This document shows positions 8,862-17,845 of a stretch of DNA of 39,483 nt, one piece after another. Position numbers and translations under genes: made by a program. Under the pieces are notes generated by a model. The model was not told the DNA's origin. It made no database searches and saw only the letters and a list, made by a program, of their open reading frames with translations. This stretch comes from Deltaproteobacteria bacterium (GTDB lineage: Bacteria > Myxococcota > JACPTQ01). Position 1 is the first letter of the stretch. Each line of letters opens with the position of its first letter. The stretch lies in the NCBI GenBank assembly GCA_016192705.1, contig JACPTQ010000023.1, positions 1-39,483 on the forward strand, read 5' to 3'.

Positions 8862-9401
8862 ATGAAGAAGCGCACATTGATTCCCGTAACCGCATTCGCC
8901 GTGGCGCTCTCGGCCGCAAGCCCGGCCAGCGCGACCTACTCGATCAAAAAAGGCACGATGGACCTCGACATGTATTTGGGCGTCGCCATCGCGACCGCGG
9001 GCGGCGGATCCGGCGCCGGTTTCAAGCTCGGCAGCGACTTCAACTACAGCCTCTCGGATGTGCTCGCGTACACGCCGACTTTCAGCCTCGGCTTCGCGAG
9101 CGGCGTCGTTAACCTTGAACTCGCGCCCGGCGGCATCAAGTTCCGCATCAAGTCGCTCTACAAACACAACGTCAACCTCGGCATCAAGGCGCAGCTCGCG
9201 CTCAACTTCGGGTTCGTGAGCGGCGGCAGCACGATCATCTCGGTCGGCCCCAAGTTTGGCCCCGCCTTCTACTATATGTTCACCGATTCGATCGGCGCCG
9301 GGATGGTCTTCAACATCATGCTGGGCGGCGCATTTGGCGGCGGTGGCTCGGCCTTCGTCGCGATCTTCGACATCGTCTTCGGCGTCAGCGTCGTTTTCTA
9401 G
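8862..9401 (+). CDS. Exported glycine-rich barrel-like protein
   Basis: The 179-aa product starts MKKRTLIPVTAFAVALSAAS with a Sec signal ending ASPASA, and GGAGGG (8848-8853) lies eight bases before the ATG. The mature part alternates glycine-rich turns with amphipathic strands (GAGFKLGSDFNYSLSDVLAY, FGFVSGGSTIISVGPKFG) and ends in Val-Val-Phe, consistent with an outer-membrane beta barrel of about 160 residues. It is the first gene of the plus-strand run that continues to the caspase-like gene, with 52 bp to the next start. The role is unknown. Confidence 0.83.
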   Translation: MKKRTLIPVTAFAVALSAASPASATYSIKKGTMDLDMYLGVAIATAGGGSGAGFKLGSDFNYSLSDVLAYTPTFSLGFASGVVNLELAPGGIKFRIKSLYKHNVNLGIKAQLALNFGFVSGGSTIISVGPKFGPAFYYMFTDSIGAGMVFNIMLGGAFGGGGSAFVAIFDIVFGVSVVF

Positions 9402-9453
9402 AGAGTCGCTCGACCCAGCACCGCGCTTGAATTCACGCGTTACGTCGGGCACG

Positions 9454-11667
9454 ATGCGCGACGTGAAATCATTAACCACAACTCTTTTCGTTTTCGTGGC
9501 GTGCGGTTCGTCGATTGCGCGCGGCGAAACTCAGCTAGAGGTCAGCGTCCGTTACTGGCATCCGTTGAAATCTGTTTATGTTCCAGCGGGTGGCATCGGT
9601 GTCACCGCCGAGGTTGACGCGCTCGGCCTAAATCCGTCGGGCGAAACCGACGCGAGCGGGAAATTCAGCGCAACGGTCGCGGAAGCGGTTCTTGCGAACG
9701 GCTCGGTTGTCGTTCGCGCCAAGGCGGAGTTGCCGACGCGGCTCACGGTGTACAGCGACCCGATTGCGCTTGGCCCGTACGAAGCGGCGTCGAAACCGGT
9801 CGCGCTCGTTGCGGGCGGTGCGACGGCGGTCGAGTTGTCGATCGGCGGTCCCGATGACAATGTCGCCGACGCTCGGTTTGGGGCGAAAGAACGAATCGCG
9901 GAGGCGATTCACGCGACGGTTGAAATGGGCGCGGTGTGGCGCTGGTTCAAGGAAGACCACGGAAAGACGCGGATCTTTCCCGTGCGAACGGTCTTCTTTC
10001 CGTCGGCGGTCGAATTCTCAACTCCCGAGTGGTTTGGCCTTCGGGCCTCTGACGGCGGCGCCTGGAATCCGCTCGCACCGTCAAACCCGCGCCACATCTA
10101 TGCGCACACGCTCATCGAAAGCGTCTGGGCGCCCTCCCCCAAAAAGGTTGAGGCGGTTGGATTCCATGGCGAATCCGAGTTGTCGGACCCGGGCGAGGCG
10201 CTCCGCGAGGCGCTCGCAACGGCGCTCGACTGTCTTTCGCTTGGAAAGGATTGCGCGTGGCCAAAGCCGTCAACGCGCGAAACGCCGGCAGAGACGACGC
10301 TCCGCATACTCATCGCCATCGCGCAAGGTGCTCCCGACGCGACGGTTAATCTGGGTGAAGGAATTCCGGCGGCGTCGGTTAAGCTCGAAGGACTCGATCC
10401 TCAGCTCGCCAAGGTTTGGGAAATCGCGGCCGAACATAACCCGACCGTTCTCCACGCGACGGAGGGCGATCTTGAGGATTCATTGCTGGCGTTTTGGTTG
10501 AGCCAAGCCGACTTCGGGAAAGTGCATGAGCTTCGCGCCATTTTGGGTCGCGCCGGGATCGCGCTAAAGACGCACCCGCAAAATGCGCCGGGCGTGAAGA
10601 TCCTCACGGTGTCGAAACCGAAAAAATTTGGGCGCGCCAGGAAAAAGGCGGATCAGAAGTGGCGAACGACGATCGAATTTGAAGTCGCGGAAGTCGACGC
10701 CGAGGATCGGCCGTTTGTAAAGTGGGGCCTTTATTTCAAGGAGCTCGGCGAAGGGAAACCGTGGGCGAAGGTCAGCGACGGAGGATGGAAAGGGGACGCC
10801 AAGTCGAGCGCGACTGTTGTTCTGCACACACACGAGCGCGTCGGCGCCTATGAGGAGGGCGAAGAGTTTCGCGTGGTCGTGCATGACGAAATGGCGGCGG
10901 CGAGCGATTCGTTTAAGGTGCCCGAAAAGTGGGAAAAGAAAGGCGAGAAGCCGGCTGAGAAGGGCGCGGCGCTGACGAGTCTCGGCGACAAAGTGGTCGA
11001 GAAAACGGTGCTCGAACGAACGGCGCCCGAAGCGATTCGCGAGCGACGGCGTGCGACGGGGCTTTTTGTTGACCGAAAGGATGAACCGGTCGCCAAACTT
11101 GCCGTGGCAACGGCTGCGCTCGTTCGATTGTTCGCGAATGCCCATGAGACCACGGATGCCGTTATCCGAAAAATTGCGCTGGCTGGGGCAACGACCAAAC
11201 AGCTCTCGAAAAGCGGCGGAGGCGCGGTAGCGACCGCGCTCGATCGGGCGAGGTCGGCGCGAAAAACGTTTTGGCGAGTTCGGTCGCGCGCGAGCTGGTC
11301 GGAGTCGTTCACGGAGCTCGTCGACCGGTTTAAAGAGGTGTTGTTTAAGAACGAGTGGATTCCAGCGACCGATCGCGCGGCGACTCGGGACGGGCTAGGG
11401 GCGCTTGACGCCGCGGCGGAGAAGATTGTCGGCGAGATCAAAGGCGTCGCCGACACCGTCCGCGAACTGCGCGCAAAATTCATCGAGAAGGAAACGTCCG
11501 AACGAATCGCGAGGGCGAACGCCGACGTGCGCAAACGGCTTGACGAAATCGTGAAGGCGCTAACCGAGGCGCGGTCGTGGATTGCGTCGCGCGTGGCCGG
11601 GCTCGTGCGCGACCTCGAAGCGGCGCGTCGCGCCCTCGCTGGAATGGCGAAGGCGATTAAATTGTGA
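9454..11667 (+). CDS. Large exported protein with C-terminal coiled coil
   Basis: The ATG at 9454 gives 737 aa starting with a hydrophobic leader (SLTTTLFVFVACGSSIARGE) that could be a Sec signal or, less surely, a lipoprotein signal at the Cys; the frame opens earlier, inside the upstream gene. Residues about 28-135 look like a beta-sandwich carrier domain with the transthyretin-like phrase GETDASGKFSATV. A middle region of about 300 residues has no recognisable motif, and a second beta-rich domain sits around 390-490. The last 200 residues are highly charged and helical, probably coiled coil. The stop overlaps the following hydrolase start as TGATG, so the two are translationally coupled. 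Family not recognised. Confidence 0.87.
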   Translation: MRDVKSLTTTLFVFVACGSSIARGETQLEVSVRYWHPLKSVYVPAGGIGVTAEVDALGLNPSGETDASGKFSATVAEAVLANGSVVVRAKAELPTRLTVYSDPIALGPYEAASKPVALVAGGATAVELSIGGPDDNVADARFGAKERIAEAIHATVEMGAVWRWFKEDHGKTRIFPVRTVFFPSAVEFSTPEWFGLRASDGGAWNPLAPSNPRHIYAHTLIESVWAPSPKKVEAVGFHGESELSDPGEALREALATALDCLSLGKDCAWPKPSTRETPAETTLRILIAIAQGAPDATVNLGEGIPAASVKLEGLDPQLAKVWEIAAEHNPTVLHATEGDLEDSLLAFWLSQADFGKVHELRAILGRAGIALKTHPQNAPGVKILTVSKPKKFGRARKKADQKWRTTIEFEVAEVDAEDRPFVKWGLYFKELGEGKPWAKVSDGGWKGDAKSSATVVLHTHERVGAYEEGEEFRVVVHDEMAAASDSFKVPEKWEKKGEKPAEKGAALTSLGDKVVEKTVLERTAPEAIRERRRATGLFVDRKDEPVAKLAVATAALVRLFANAHETTDAVIRKIALAGATTKQLSKSGGGAVATALDRARSARKTFWRVRSRASWSESFTELVDRFKEVLFKNEWIPATDRAATRDGLGALDAAAEKIVGEIKGVADTVRELRAKFIEKETSERIARANADVRKRLDEIVKALTEARSWIASRVAGLVRDLEAARRALAGMAKAIKL

Positions 11668-12530
11668 TGCTCGGCGAGATGCGCGAGATCACGTCGTTCG
11701 ACGGCACGCGGCTCGCGGTTCAGACCGCGGGCGTTGGACCGCCCGTTGTCCTCGTGAACGGCCTTGGGGGCACATTCGCCGCGTGGCGCTTGCAGATCGA
11801 AGAGTTCATGGGGACGCGGCGCTTTGTCTCGTGGGATTACCGCGGCATTTACCGGTCAGCGGCACCGGCCGATCGCACCCGCGTAACCGTCGACGATCAC
11901 GTGCGCGACCTTGAAGCGGTGCTGGCGGCCGAATCGATCGACGCCGCCGTGTTCATGGGTTGGAGCATGGGCGTTCAGGTCGCGCTTGAATTCTACCGGC
12001 GCGCGCCCACCCGGTTTCGCGGGCTCGTCCTCATCAACGGCACGTTCGGGCACCCCTTCAAAACCGCCTTCAACTGGCCGCTCGCGCGTTTCGTTTTGCC
12101 GCGCCTTCTTCGCCTCGCCGAAACACGCGTGGGCGCCTTCCAGCCGCTCTTGCAAGCGCTCGTGCGACAGCCGCGCATCCTCGGCCTGCTCAAGTCGCTT
12201 CGACTCGCGGCGCCATCGCTTCACGAGCAACTCTTCCGCGATCTCGCTGCGGAGTACGCCAACATGGATTTTCGGTTGTACATCGCGATCCTCCTCGCAC
12301 TCGCCGACCACGACGCGCAAGACGTCCTCCCAACGATCGCCGCGCCGACGCTCATCATTACAGGTCAGCGCGACTTCTTTACGCCACCCGGCCTTGCGAA
12401 GCGCATGGCTGACCGCATCCCCGGCGCCGAACTGCTCGAGGTGAAACTCGGCACGCATTACACCCCGGTCGAATTCCCCGACGTCGTCAACCTCCGTCTC
12501 AAGAAGTTCTTTCGCGATCACGCGCTTTAA
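11667..12530 (+). CDS. Alpha/beta-hydrolase fold protein
   Basis: The 287-aa product has the canonical order of the fold. An oxyanion-hole strand reads VVLVNGLGGT, and the nucleophile elbow is Gly-Trp-Ser-Met-Gly with Ser100. The acid is Asp236 in ITGQRDFFTPP and the base is His264 in GTHYTP. No signal peptide is evident, so it probably acts in the cytoplasm. Substrate cannot be inferred; the nearest general type is the esterase/haloperoxidase-like group. The ATG at 11667 shares bases with the upstream TGA; a GTG three bases earlier is an alternative. A 33-bp gap leads to the next gene, so it is part of the same operon as the envelope genes around it. Confidence 0.93.
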   Translation: MLGEMREITSFDGTRLAVQTAGVGPPVVLVNGLGGTFAAWRLQIEEFMGTRRFVSWDYRGIYRSAAPADRTRVTVDDHVRDLEAVLAAESIDAAVFMGWSMGVQVALEFYRRAPTRFRGLVLINGTFGHPFKTAFNWPLARFVLPRLLRLAETRVGAFQPLLQALVRQPRILGLLKSLRLAAPSLHEQLFRDLAAEYANMDFRLYIAILLALADHDAQDVLPTIAAPTLIITGQRDFFTPPGLAKRMADRIPGAELLEVKLGTHYTPVEFPDVVNLRLKKFFRDHAL

Positions 12531-12563
12531 GTTCGCTTGGCGATTGTTTAGTATGAGTGGCGA

Positions 12564-13364
12564 ATGAAGCGCATTCGGTTCACTCGCTTCGCAACCGGCC
12601 TTTCTGTTCTGGTTTCGGCCACCGCGTTATGGGTCTCGCGCGCAGAGGCGCAGTGCCGCGACTGTCCGAGCAATCGCGTCTGCATGAATAGCGTGTGTCG
12701 GTTTCTCTTCGCAGGCGAAACTCCGCCAACTTCGCCTTCGCTCACGCGCCGCCCGTCACGACCGACGCCGGTCGTACAACCGACCTTAACGCCGTTCCCG
12801 TCTACCCGCCCCGCACCCATCATCACGCGCCGCGTGCGCGATCCCGGCTGGGCGTACGAAGCCGGCGTGACCGGACTTATCTCGTCCGTGCTCATCCTCG
12901 GGCTCGGCATCGCCAGCGAGGCCACCAATGAGGGCGGCAAGCTCGTTCCATCGTTGCCGCTCGGCGGGTCCGCCCTCCTGATCGCCGCCGGTGCGGTCCC
13001 GCTCGTCGCCGCGGGGGCCACATCGGCTCGCGAGCGGTCGGGACTTCGCGAGAACGCCTTCCTTCGAATCATGGGCTGGGGCTTTTACGGAGCCTCAATG
13101 ACCGTGGGGTTCATCCTCACGCTCGTCGGTGTCAGCAGCCAAATCCCGACCGGTCTCATCACGACGACGACGGTCCTTGGGATCGGCTCGGTCGCGATCA
13201 TGACGGTCGATGCGTTTCAAGCGCGAAACGAAGCGCTTGCGCTCTCGCCCACCGGCATTCTCCGCGCGAACGAAAATGTGTCCCGTGGTTCGCTGACGCT
13301 GGCGCCAAAGCTCGACGCGGGGCGCTTGCGTGGCCTCGTGCTCGGCTGGGGCGGCTCGTTTTGA
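12564..13364 (+). CDS. Small exported/membrane protein with Cys cluster and four TM segments
   Basis: The 266-aa product has an N-terminal signal (ending SRAEA-Q) followed by a tight cysteine cluster CRDCPSNRVCMNSVC (residues 31-45), a Pro/Thr-rich linker to about residue 93 and four hydrophobic segments at about 98-118, 132-152, 169-191 and 194-214. The C-terminus LVLGWGGSF follows a short beta-like tail. This arrangement recurs in many predicted envelope proteins of the group, but I know of no assigned function. Its TGA overlaps the TTG start of the caspase-like gene (TTGA), which suggests co-translation and perhaps joint localisation with that protease. Confidence 0.85.
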   Translation: MKRIRFTRFATGLSVLVSATALWVSRAEAQCRDCPSNRVCMNSVCRFLFAGETPPTSPSLTRRPSRPTPVVQPTLTPFPSTRPAPIITRRVRDPGWAYEAGVTGLISSVLILGLGIASEATNEGGKLVPSLPLGGSALLIAAGAVPLVAAGATSARERSGLRENAFLRIMGWGFYGASMTVGFILTLVGVSSQIPTGLITTTTVLGIGSVAIMTVDAFQARNEALALSPTGILRANENVSRGSLTLAPKLDAGRLRGLVLGWGGSF

Positions 13365-14959
13365 GGCTGGCGGCCGCAACGCTTATCGCACTCGTGCTCG
13401 AACATACGCTCGCCTTCGCGAAAACAGCGTGGCCTGAATTCCGCGATTTCAAACGCGTGGGTGGCGGCGCGAAAGACGCCGCGCTCATCGTCGCGATCGA
13501 GAAATACTCGTTCGTCGCGAAGGTCCCCGGCGCTGGCGACAACGCGGACGATTGGAAAAAATACCTTACCAGCAGTCGCGGGGTGCCCAGCCACAACGTG
13601 TTTGAGCTCAGAGACGCGGAGGTCCAACCCAAGACCGTCGTCGAGAAACTCTCGGAGACCGCGCGTCGCGTCGAGGCGGGTGGAACGCTCTGGTTCGTCT
13701 TTATTGGGCACGGCGCTCTGGCCAAGGGCGGCAAGGATGGGCTCCTCGTCGGGGTTGATGCGCGGCCCGCCGTCGACAGCCTCTTTGCGCAAAGCGTACG
13801 CCGATCTGATGTCCTCAAGATCGCCGCGTCGAGCCGCGCCACTCAATCGATGATCGTCCTCGACACTTGTTTCAGCGGGCGGTCCACGAAAGGCGATCCA
13901 CTCATCCCAGGTTCTCAGCCGCTTGTGGCGGAAGAAATCCCCGCAGTCCCCGACAAGCGCACTGTTCTCTTCACCGCCGCACGGAGCGACGAATTCGCAG
14001 GTCCCCTTCCGGGCGGCAATCGGCCGGCCTTCAGCTACCTGGTCCTCGGCGGATTGCGCGGCTGGGCCGATGCGGACGGCAACGGCACCGTCACCGTTAA
14101 GGAGCTCGGCGATTTTTCCCGACGCGTCTTAACTAAGTTTGTCACCAACCGAATGCAGACCCCAACCGTCGAAGGGCCACCCGATCTCGCGATTGGACAG
14201 GGCTGGGAGACGCAGCCGAACATCGACGCTATTGTCCGCGCCCCCGACGAACCGACTGGAAAGCCAGCCGCACCTCCGATCAAGTGTCCCCCGATGATGC
14301 TCCCGATTGCGGGCGGAGTGTGGAAGTGGCCAGGAAATCCGACGGGAATCACGATCGCGCCGTTCTGCCTCAATCAGTTCGAGGTTACGGTTGGTCAATA
14401 CGCGCATTGCAGCCGCCTCACCAAAAAGCCCTGCGCGCCCCCCGCGCTCAAGGTGAATTGGCCCGGAATCCGCCCGGACGAACGCGCGCGATGGAGCCGG
14501 TATTGTAACGATCCGCGCAACAAGGATCTCGAACTTCACCCGATGAACTGCGTGACGTGGGCCGAGGCGAACGAGTATTGCCACGCATACAATTTGCGCC
14601 TCCCCTCGGAATACGAGTGGGTCTGGGCAGCGCGAGGCGGCGAGGCGGCGCAAAAGTACCCATGGGGCAACGAGGAGCCCGCGATGCAGACATGCTGGTC
14701 CCATGACCCTGACAAGCCGCGCAGTGGAACATGCCCGACCGGTTCGCGACCGCTGGGGAAGAGCGTCGACGGCGTTCATGACCTCGTGGGAAATGTCTGG
14801 GAGTGGACCTCCAGCCTGGTGAGCCGGGATAAGTTGGAGCGAATCATCCAAGGCGGGGGCTGGTTCGACTCGCTCTTGCCCACGGTCGCTCGGTCCGCCG
14901 GCGTCGACCCCCGAACGCGTGATTTCGCCGTCGGCTTTCGATGCGCGCTCACACCGTAG
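13361..14959 (+). CDS. Secreted caspase-like protease fused to EF-hand and FGE-like domain
   Basis: The product is 532 aa from a TTG start that overlaps the preceding TGA; the leader (about residues 1-20, ending LAFA) is a Sec signal. Residues about 40-260 are a C14 caspase/metacaspase-like domain: the opening VAIEKYSFVAKVPGAGDNAD, catalytic His117 in FIGHGAL and catalytic Cys170 in IVLDTCFSGR. An EF-hand loop DADGNGTVTVKE (237-248) has acidic or Asn residues at positions 1, 3, 5 and 12, so calcium control is plausible. Residues about 312-532 are a formylglycine-generating-enzyme/sulfatase-modifying-factor-type domain (NQFEVTVGQY, MNCVTWAEANEYC, LRLPSEYEWVWAARGG, YPWGNEEP, VGNVWEWTSS, VGFRC). 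Whether that domain is catalytic or only a C-type-lectin-like binding fold is unknown. It is the last gene of the operon. Confidence 0.92.
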   Translation: MRLAAATLIALVLEHTLAFAKTAWPEFRDFKRVGGGAKDAALIVAIEKYSFVAKVPGAGDNADDWKKYLTSSRGVPSHNVFELRDAEVQPKTVVEKLSETARRVEAGGTLWFVFIGHGALAKGGKDGLLVGVDARPAVDSLFAQSVRRSDVLKIAASSRATQSMIVLDTCFSGRSTKGDPLIPGSQPLVAEEIPAVPDKRTVLFTAARSDEFAGPLPGGNRPAFSYLVLGGLRGWADADGNGTVTVKELGDFSRRVLTKFVTNRMQTPTVEGPPDLAIGQGWETQPNIDAIVRAPDEPTGKPAAPPIKCPPMMLPIAGGVWKWPGNPTGITIAPFCLNQFEVTVGQYAHCSRLTKKPCAPPALKVNWPGIRPDERARWSRYCNDPRNKDLELHPMNCVTWAEANEYCHAYNLRLPSEYEWVWAARGGEAAQKYPWGNEEPAMQTCWSHDPDKPRSGTCPTGSRPLGKSVDGVHDLVGNVWEWTSSLVSRDKLERIIQGGGWFDSLLPTVARSAGVDPRTRDFAVGFRCALTP

Positions 14960-14984
14960 GTCGTAACTTCGGGGCGGCCCCGCG

Positions 14985-17099
14985 TCACTCCTTCGCGCGG
15001 ATGGTGTATGAAACGCGGGTGTCGCGCCAATCGTCAGAATCGATTGCGGCGAGTCGCTTCAAGATCGATGACAAAAAGAGTGACCGTGCACCCGCGTGGC
15101 TCTGAAACGTTGTCGCCGGTCCGGCGTCGTCGTACAGCGCGATTTTTTTTCGGAGTGCGATGACCTTGAGCGACTCAACGACGTGCGAGCGTCCTCGAGG
15201 CAAGCGAGCCGCAAGCCGAACGCGTCGCCGAAGCGCATCTGGGGGAAAAATATACGTTTCGCCCGCGCGCACGAACGGCACTTCTACAAATCTGTTGGGT
15301 ATGACGACGGTCACGGTGCCATCGGCGTCAACGCTGAAGACGTATAGATAGGCGTCGCGTGTCGTCGTGATCTTCGCTTCGACCGCGTCGCCCTCGCGAA
15401 GGTCGCGCCTCGAAAGTTTCGCCGTCACACGAAAACCCGCGTCAGCACGGGGCCCGCGAAGCGCAGCGCGCGCCCGAAGCCTCACATGCACGCTCGATCG
15501 CTCGTTCCCACGCGCCGGGAGAAACTCAGCCGCGAGAATCTCCTCATCCACAATCATCGCGTCCGCCATAAGCGCGTCGAAGTCTTCGACGACACGCCGA
15601 TTTTCGGGACCTGATTCGCCCGCCGCGTTTGACACAACGTAACGACCGCCCGCACCGCCGCCAATCGATTTCTCGACAACCCGCACGCGCGCCGCATCCA
15701 ACGCCCGCGCACGAATTGTGGCCTCCGGCTCCTCCGGCGCCCCCCGTTCGGTGTGCTCGACCTCGACCCAGCCGACCGCCGCTCTCGCGAGGAGCGCCTT
15801 CCACTTCGCCTCTTCTGATTTCTCCGCGCCCGCGATTTCGCGTTCGCGCGCCCCATCTTCCGCAAGAGCCTTCGCAAGTGCCAACGGAATCGGAACGCCC
15901 CGTTTCTCGGCATCCGCACGCAACGCGCGCACAAGGCCCTGAAGTCGAAACCGAATCTCTTCGATCTCATACAGCTCTAAGAGATCCCGAAAGTTCGATT
16001 TGAGATCCAGAAGTGCGAGCGCCTGTTTCACGGACGCCGCCGCACCGCGCGCCCCGTCGTTTGAAGACGCAGCCCGTAACGCTTCGATGCCCAACTGAAA
16101 AAAAAGGCGCCACGCGTCTTCGAGGTGTTTTTCGCGCGTCGAAAGTCCGCTTTTCGAAATCTCGTCGCGCAACGTCTTCTCAAACGAGTCGGCGAGATCC
16201 GCGTTCTTTTGCGCGAGCGCCGTTTCGACGTCGCGTTTGGCTTTCGCAACGCTCTCCTTCATCACCGGAGCGCGCCGAAATCGCGTCACGTTGATAACGA
16301 CGTACGGCGACGCATGGTAATCACGCCCCGTCGTGCGATCGATGAGTCGATTCCCTTCGAGCTTCAATCGTGCGCGCAAGACGTCGGGCGACGGCACCGC
16401 CTTCGCGTCGCGCGAATCGGGCGACGGCGCCACCAACACGATGTGCCGCGCAGCGGTGAAAAGCGTCTCCGGCTTATCGGCAATGACCGTATCGGCTGGG
16501 AAAAACTGGAAGACGTATCGCCACACGGGGCGACTCGCCGTGGCCCCTTCGAAGACCGATGAGAAGACGTTTCGCGCGGCGTCGAGCGCTGGGTCGGCCG
16601 TCGGCGAAAACCGTCGCGTCGCTTGTCCGGCCGCAAGGAGCAGCGCCCGCACAGGACTCGCCTCATCGCGTGGAATCGCCTGAAGGAAAATCTGAATTTC
16701 CACCACACGGCCCGGATAGAGCGTCGGCTCGATAAAGAGCGCATGGTCCGCGTACAGCCCAGTCCCGGCGCCCCGCATCTGCATAAGCCCAGCGACCGCT
16801 TTGAGAGTTTTTCCGTCCGGCAAAAGCCCGCGCACTTCGAAACCAAGCGCCGCGTCGTTTCCGCGAACCGCCTCCGGCAACTCTGGAAACGACACGCGCT
16901 CGACGTCGACCGAAACGTAGTCAAGATTGCGCCTCACCTTGCCGCGCACCACCTCGCCCGGATCGACGTGCGCGAGCCCAACCTCGCCGCCCATCGATCG
17001 CAACGACAAGTCGCCCGTCCACCCACCGCCCAATCTGGTCGTCGTTGTGCACGCTGCGAGCGCCGCAAAAGCACACGGGAAAACCGATGAGAACCGCAT
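14985..17099 (-). CDS. Large lipoprotein with C-terminal DUF4384-type domain
   Basis: The ATG at 17099 gives 704 aa with a lipoprotein signal MRFSSVFPCAFAALAAC (lipobox Leu-Ala-Ala-Cys); an in-frame TTG at 17108 is an alternative. The central 400 residues are charged and mostly helical. Near the C-terminus the segment YLYVFSVDADGTVTVVIPNR followed by RAGETYIFP is the hallmark of DUF4384, a beta domain often found attached to or next to bacterial caspase-family proteases. Here the caspase-like gene is the convergent neighbour, 25 bp away. I infer that the two proteins work together in the envelope. The gene is second in an operon with the small lipoprotein at 17148-17711. Confidence 0.88.
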   Translation of the reverse strand: MRFSSVFPCAFAALAACTTTTRLGGGWTGDLSLRSMGGEVGLAHVDPGEVVRGKVRRNLDYVSVDVERVSFPELPEAVRGNDAALGFEVRGLLPDGKTLKAVAGLMQMRGAGTGLYADHALFIEPTLYPGRVVEIQIFLQAIPRDEASPVRALLLAAGQATRRFSPTADPALDAARNVFSSVFEGATASRPVWRYVFQFFPADTVIADKPETLFTAARHIVLVAPSPDSRDAKAVPSPDVLRARLKLEGNRLIDRTTGRDYHASPYVVINVTRFRRAPVMKESVAKAKRDVETALAQKNADLADSFEKTLRDEISKSGLSTREKHLEDAWRLFFQLGIEALRAASSNDGARGAAASVKQALALLDLKSNFRDLLELYEIEEIRFRLQGLVRALRADAEKRGVPIPLALAKALAEDGAREREIAGAEKSEEAKWKALLARAAVGWVEVEHTERGAPEEPEATIRARALDAARVRVVEKSIGGGAGGRYVVSNAAGESGPENRRVVEDFDALMADAMIVDEEILAAEFLPARGNERSSVHVRLRARAALRGPRADAGFRVTAKLSRRDLREGDAVEAKITTTRDAYLYVFSVDADGTVTVVIPNRFVEVPFVRAGETYIFPPDALRRRVRLAARLPRGRSHVVESLKVIALRKKIALYDDAGPATTFQSHAGARSLFLSSILKRLAAIDSDDWRDTRVSYTIRAKE

Positions 17100-17147
17100 T
17101 CCCCCCAAGTCTATCGGTTCTCGCGCACCACTTCCAAGATTGGCGAT

Positions 17148-17711
17148 CTACGGGCAGATCCCAGCGCAACGGGAGCGTTGGCAGACCTGAATACCCGCGA
17201 GACATGAAATGCACGCAAAGTCCGGGTTGGGACAGCGTGCGTTGCAGGCGCCATCGCGCGGCGCGCAGCGGCATGTGCATTCGAAATACGATTGGCATTT
17301 GCCACCCGAGAAATCGAGCTGCGTCCAATTCGTGCCAAAACACGACGTCGCCTCGTTGGAACAATTCTGGCTCACGCACGACGCGCACGGCCCGACGATC
17401 ATGAACGACGTGCACGACGTGATCGACGAACCCGAGCCTCCACCGCCCGCGTCGACAATCGGCGCACCGGCGTCGATAGGCGGCGGCGTCGTTGGCGAGC
17501 CGGCATCAACCGCTGTTGTCGGAATGCCCGCGTCCGGCACAAATGGGGCGGGGATTCCGCCTCCACCGCCCGAGCCACCACCGCCCGCGTCGACCGGATT
17601 TGCGGGCGGACGCCCGGTGCCCCCCGAACCCGGAAGCTGTCGCGACGGCTCCTCGTCGCAAGCAACAACACCGACGGCAACCAAAACAACGCAAAGCTCG
17701 CCCAATTTCAT
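17148..17711 (-). CDS. Small Cys-rich lipoprotein with Asp-Ala-Gly linker
   Basis: The 187-aa product starts MKLGELCVVLVAVGVVAC, a lipoprotein signal with Val-Val-Ala-Cys, and GGGAGG lies six bases upstream of the ATG. Residues about 25-95 are a low-complexity linker of Gly, Pro and repeated VDAG/PDAG. The last 90 residues contain about 14 Cys in patterns such as CASCVSQNC and CTCRCAPRDGACNARC, probably a compact disulfide-bonded surface domain. It lies 48 bp upstream of the DUF4384-type lipoprotein gene and is probably co-transcribed with it. Function unknown. Confidence 0.87.
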   Translation of the reverse strand: MKLGELCVVLVAVGVVACDEEPSRQLPGSGGTGRPPANPVDAGGGGSGGGGGIPAPFVPDAGIPTTAVDAGSPTTPPPIDAGAPIVDAGGGGSGSSITSCTSFMIVGPCASCVSQNCSNEATSCFGTNWTQLDFSGGKCQSYFECTCRCAPRDGACNARCPNPDFACISCLAGIQVCQRSRCAGICP

Positions 17712-17792
17712 CGTTCGCCTCCCGCATCTAAAATGCTTCGTTCGAATCCGCCTGAAGCCGAACCGTATACCACGACTTGCTCCGATCGCAGC

Positions 17793-17816
17793 CTTACATC
17801 TCCTTAGATCAACTTA
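17793..17816. promoter_or_regulatory. Three CTTA repeats phased at exactly 10 bp
   Basis: CTTA begins at 17793, 17803 and 17813 within CTTACATCTC, CTTAGATCAA and CTTAGAGC. A two-copy version occurs at 21632-21645 upstream of another lipoprotein gene. On the minus strand the site lies about 80-105 bp before the ATG at 17711. One-helical-turn phasing suggests cooperative binding by a regulator on one DNA face; the protein is unknown. The site also sits just outside transposable element copy 3, so the element may separate it from the plus-strand NmrA-like gene. Confidence 0.4.
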
Positions 17817-17845
17817 GAGCGCTCGGCATGACGGGCGTCGTTAGC

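Noticed and set aside
14960-14984. GGGGCGGCCCC as a bidirectional terminator between the convergent genes
   Set aside because: Only a 4-bp stem with a 3-base loop and no T-run on either strand.
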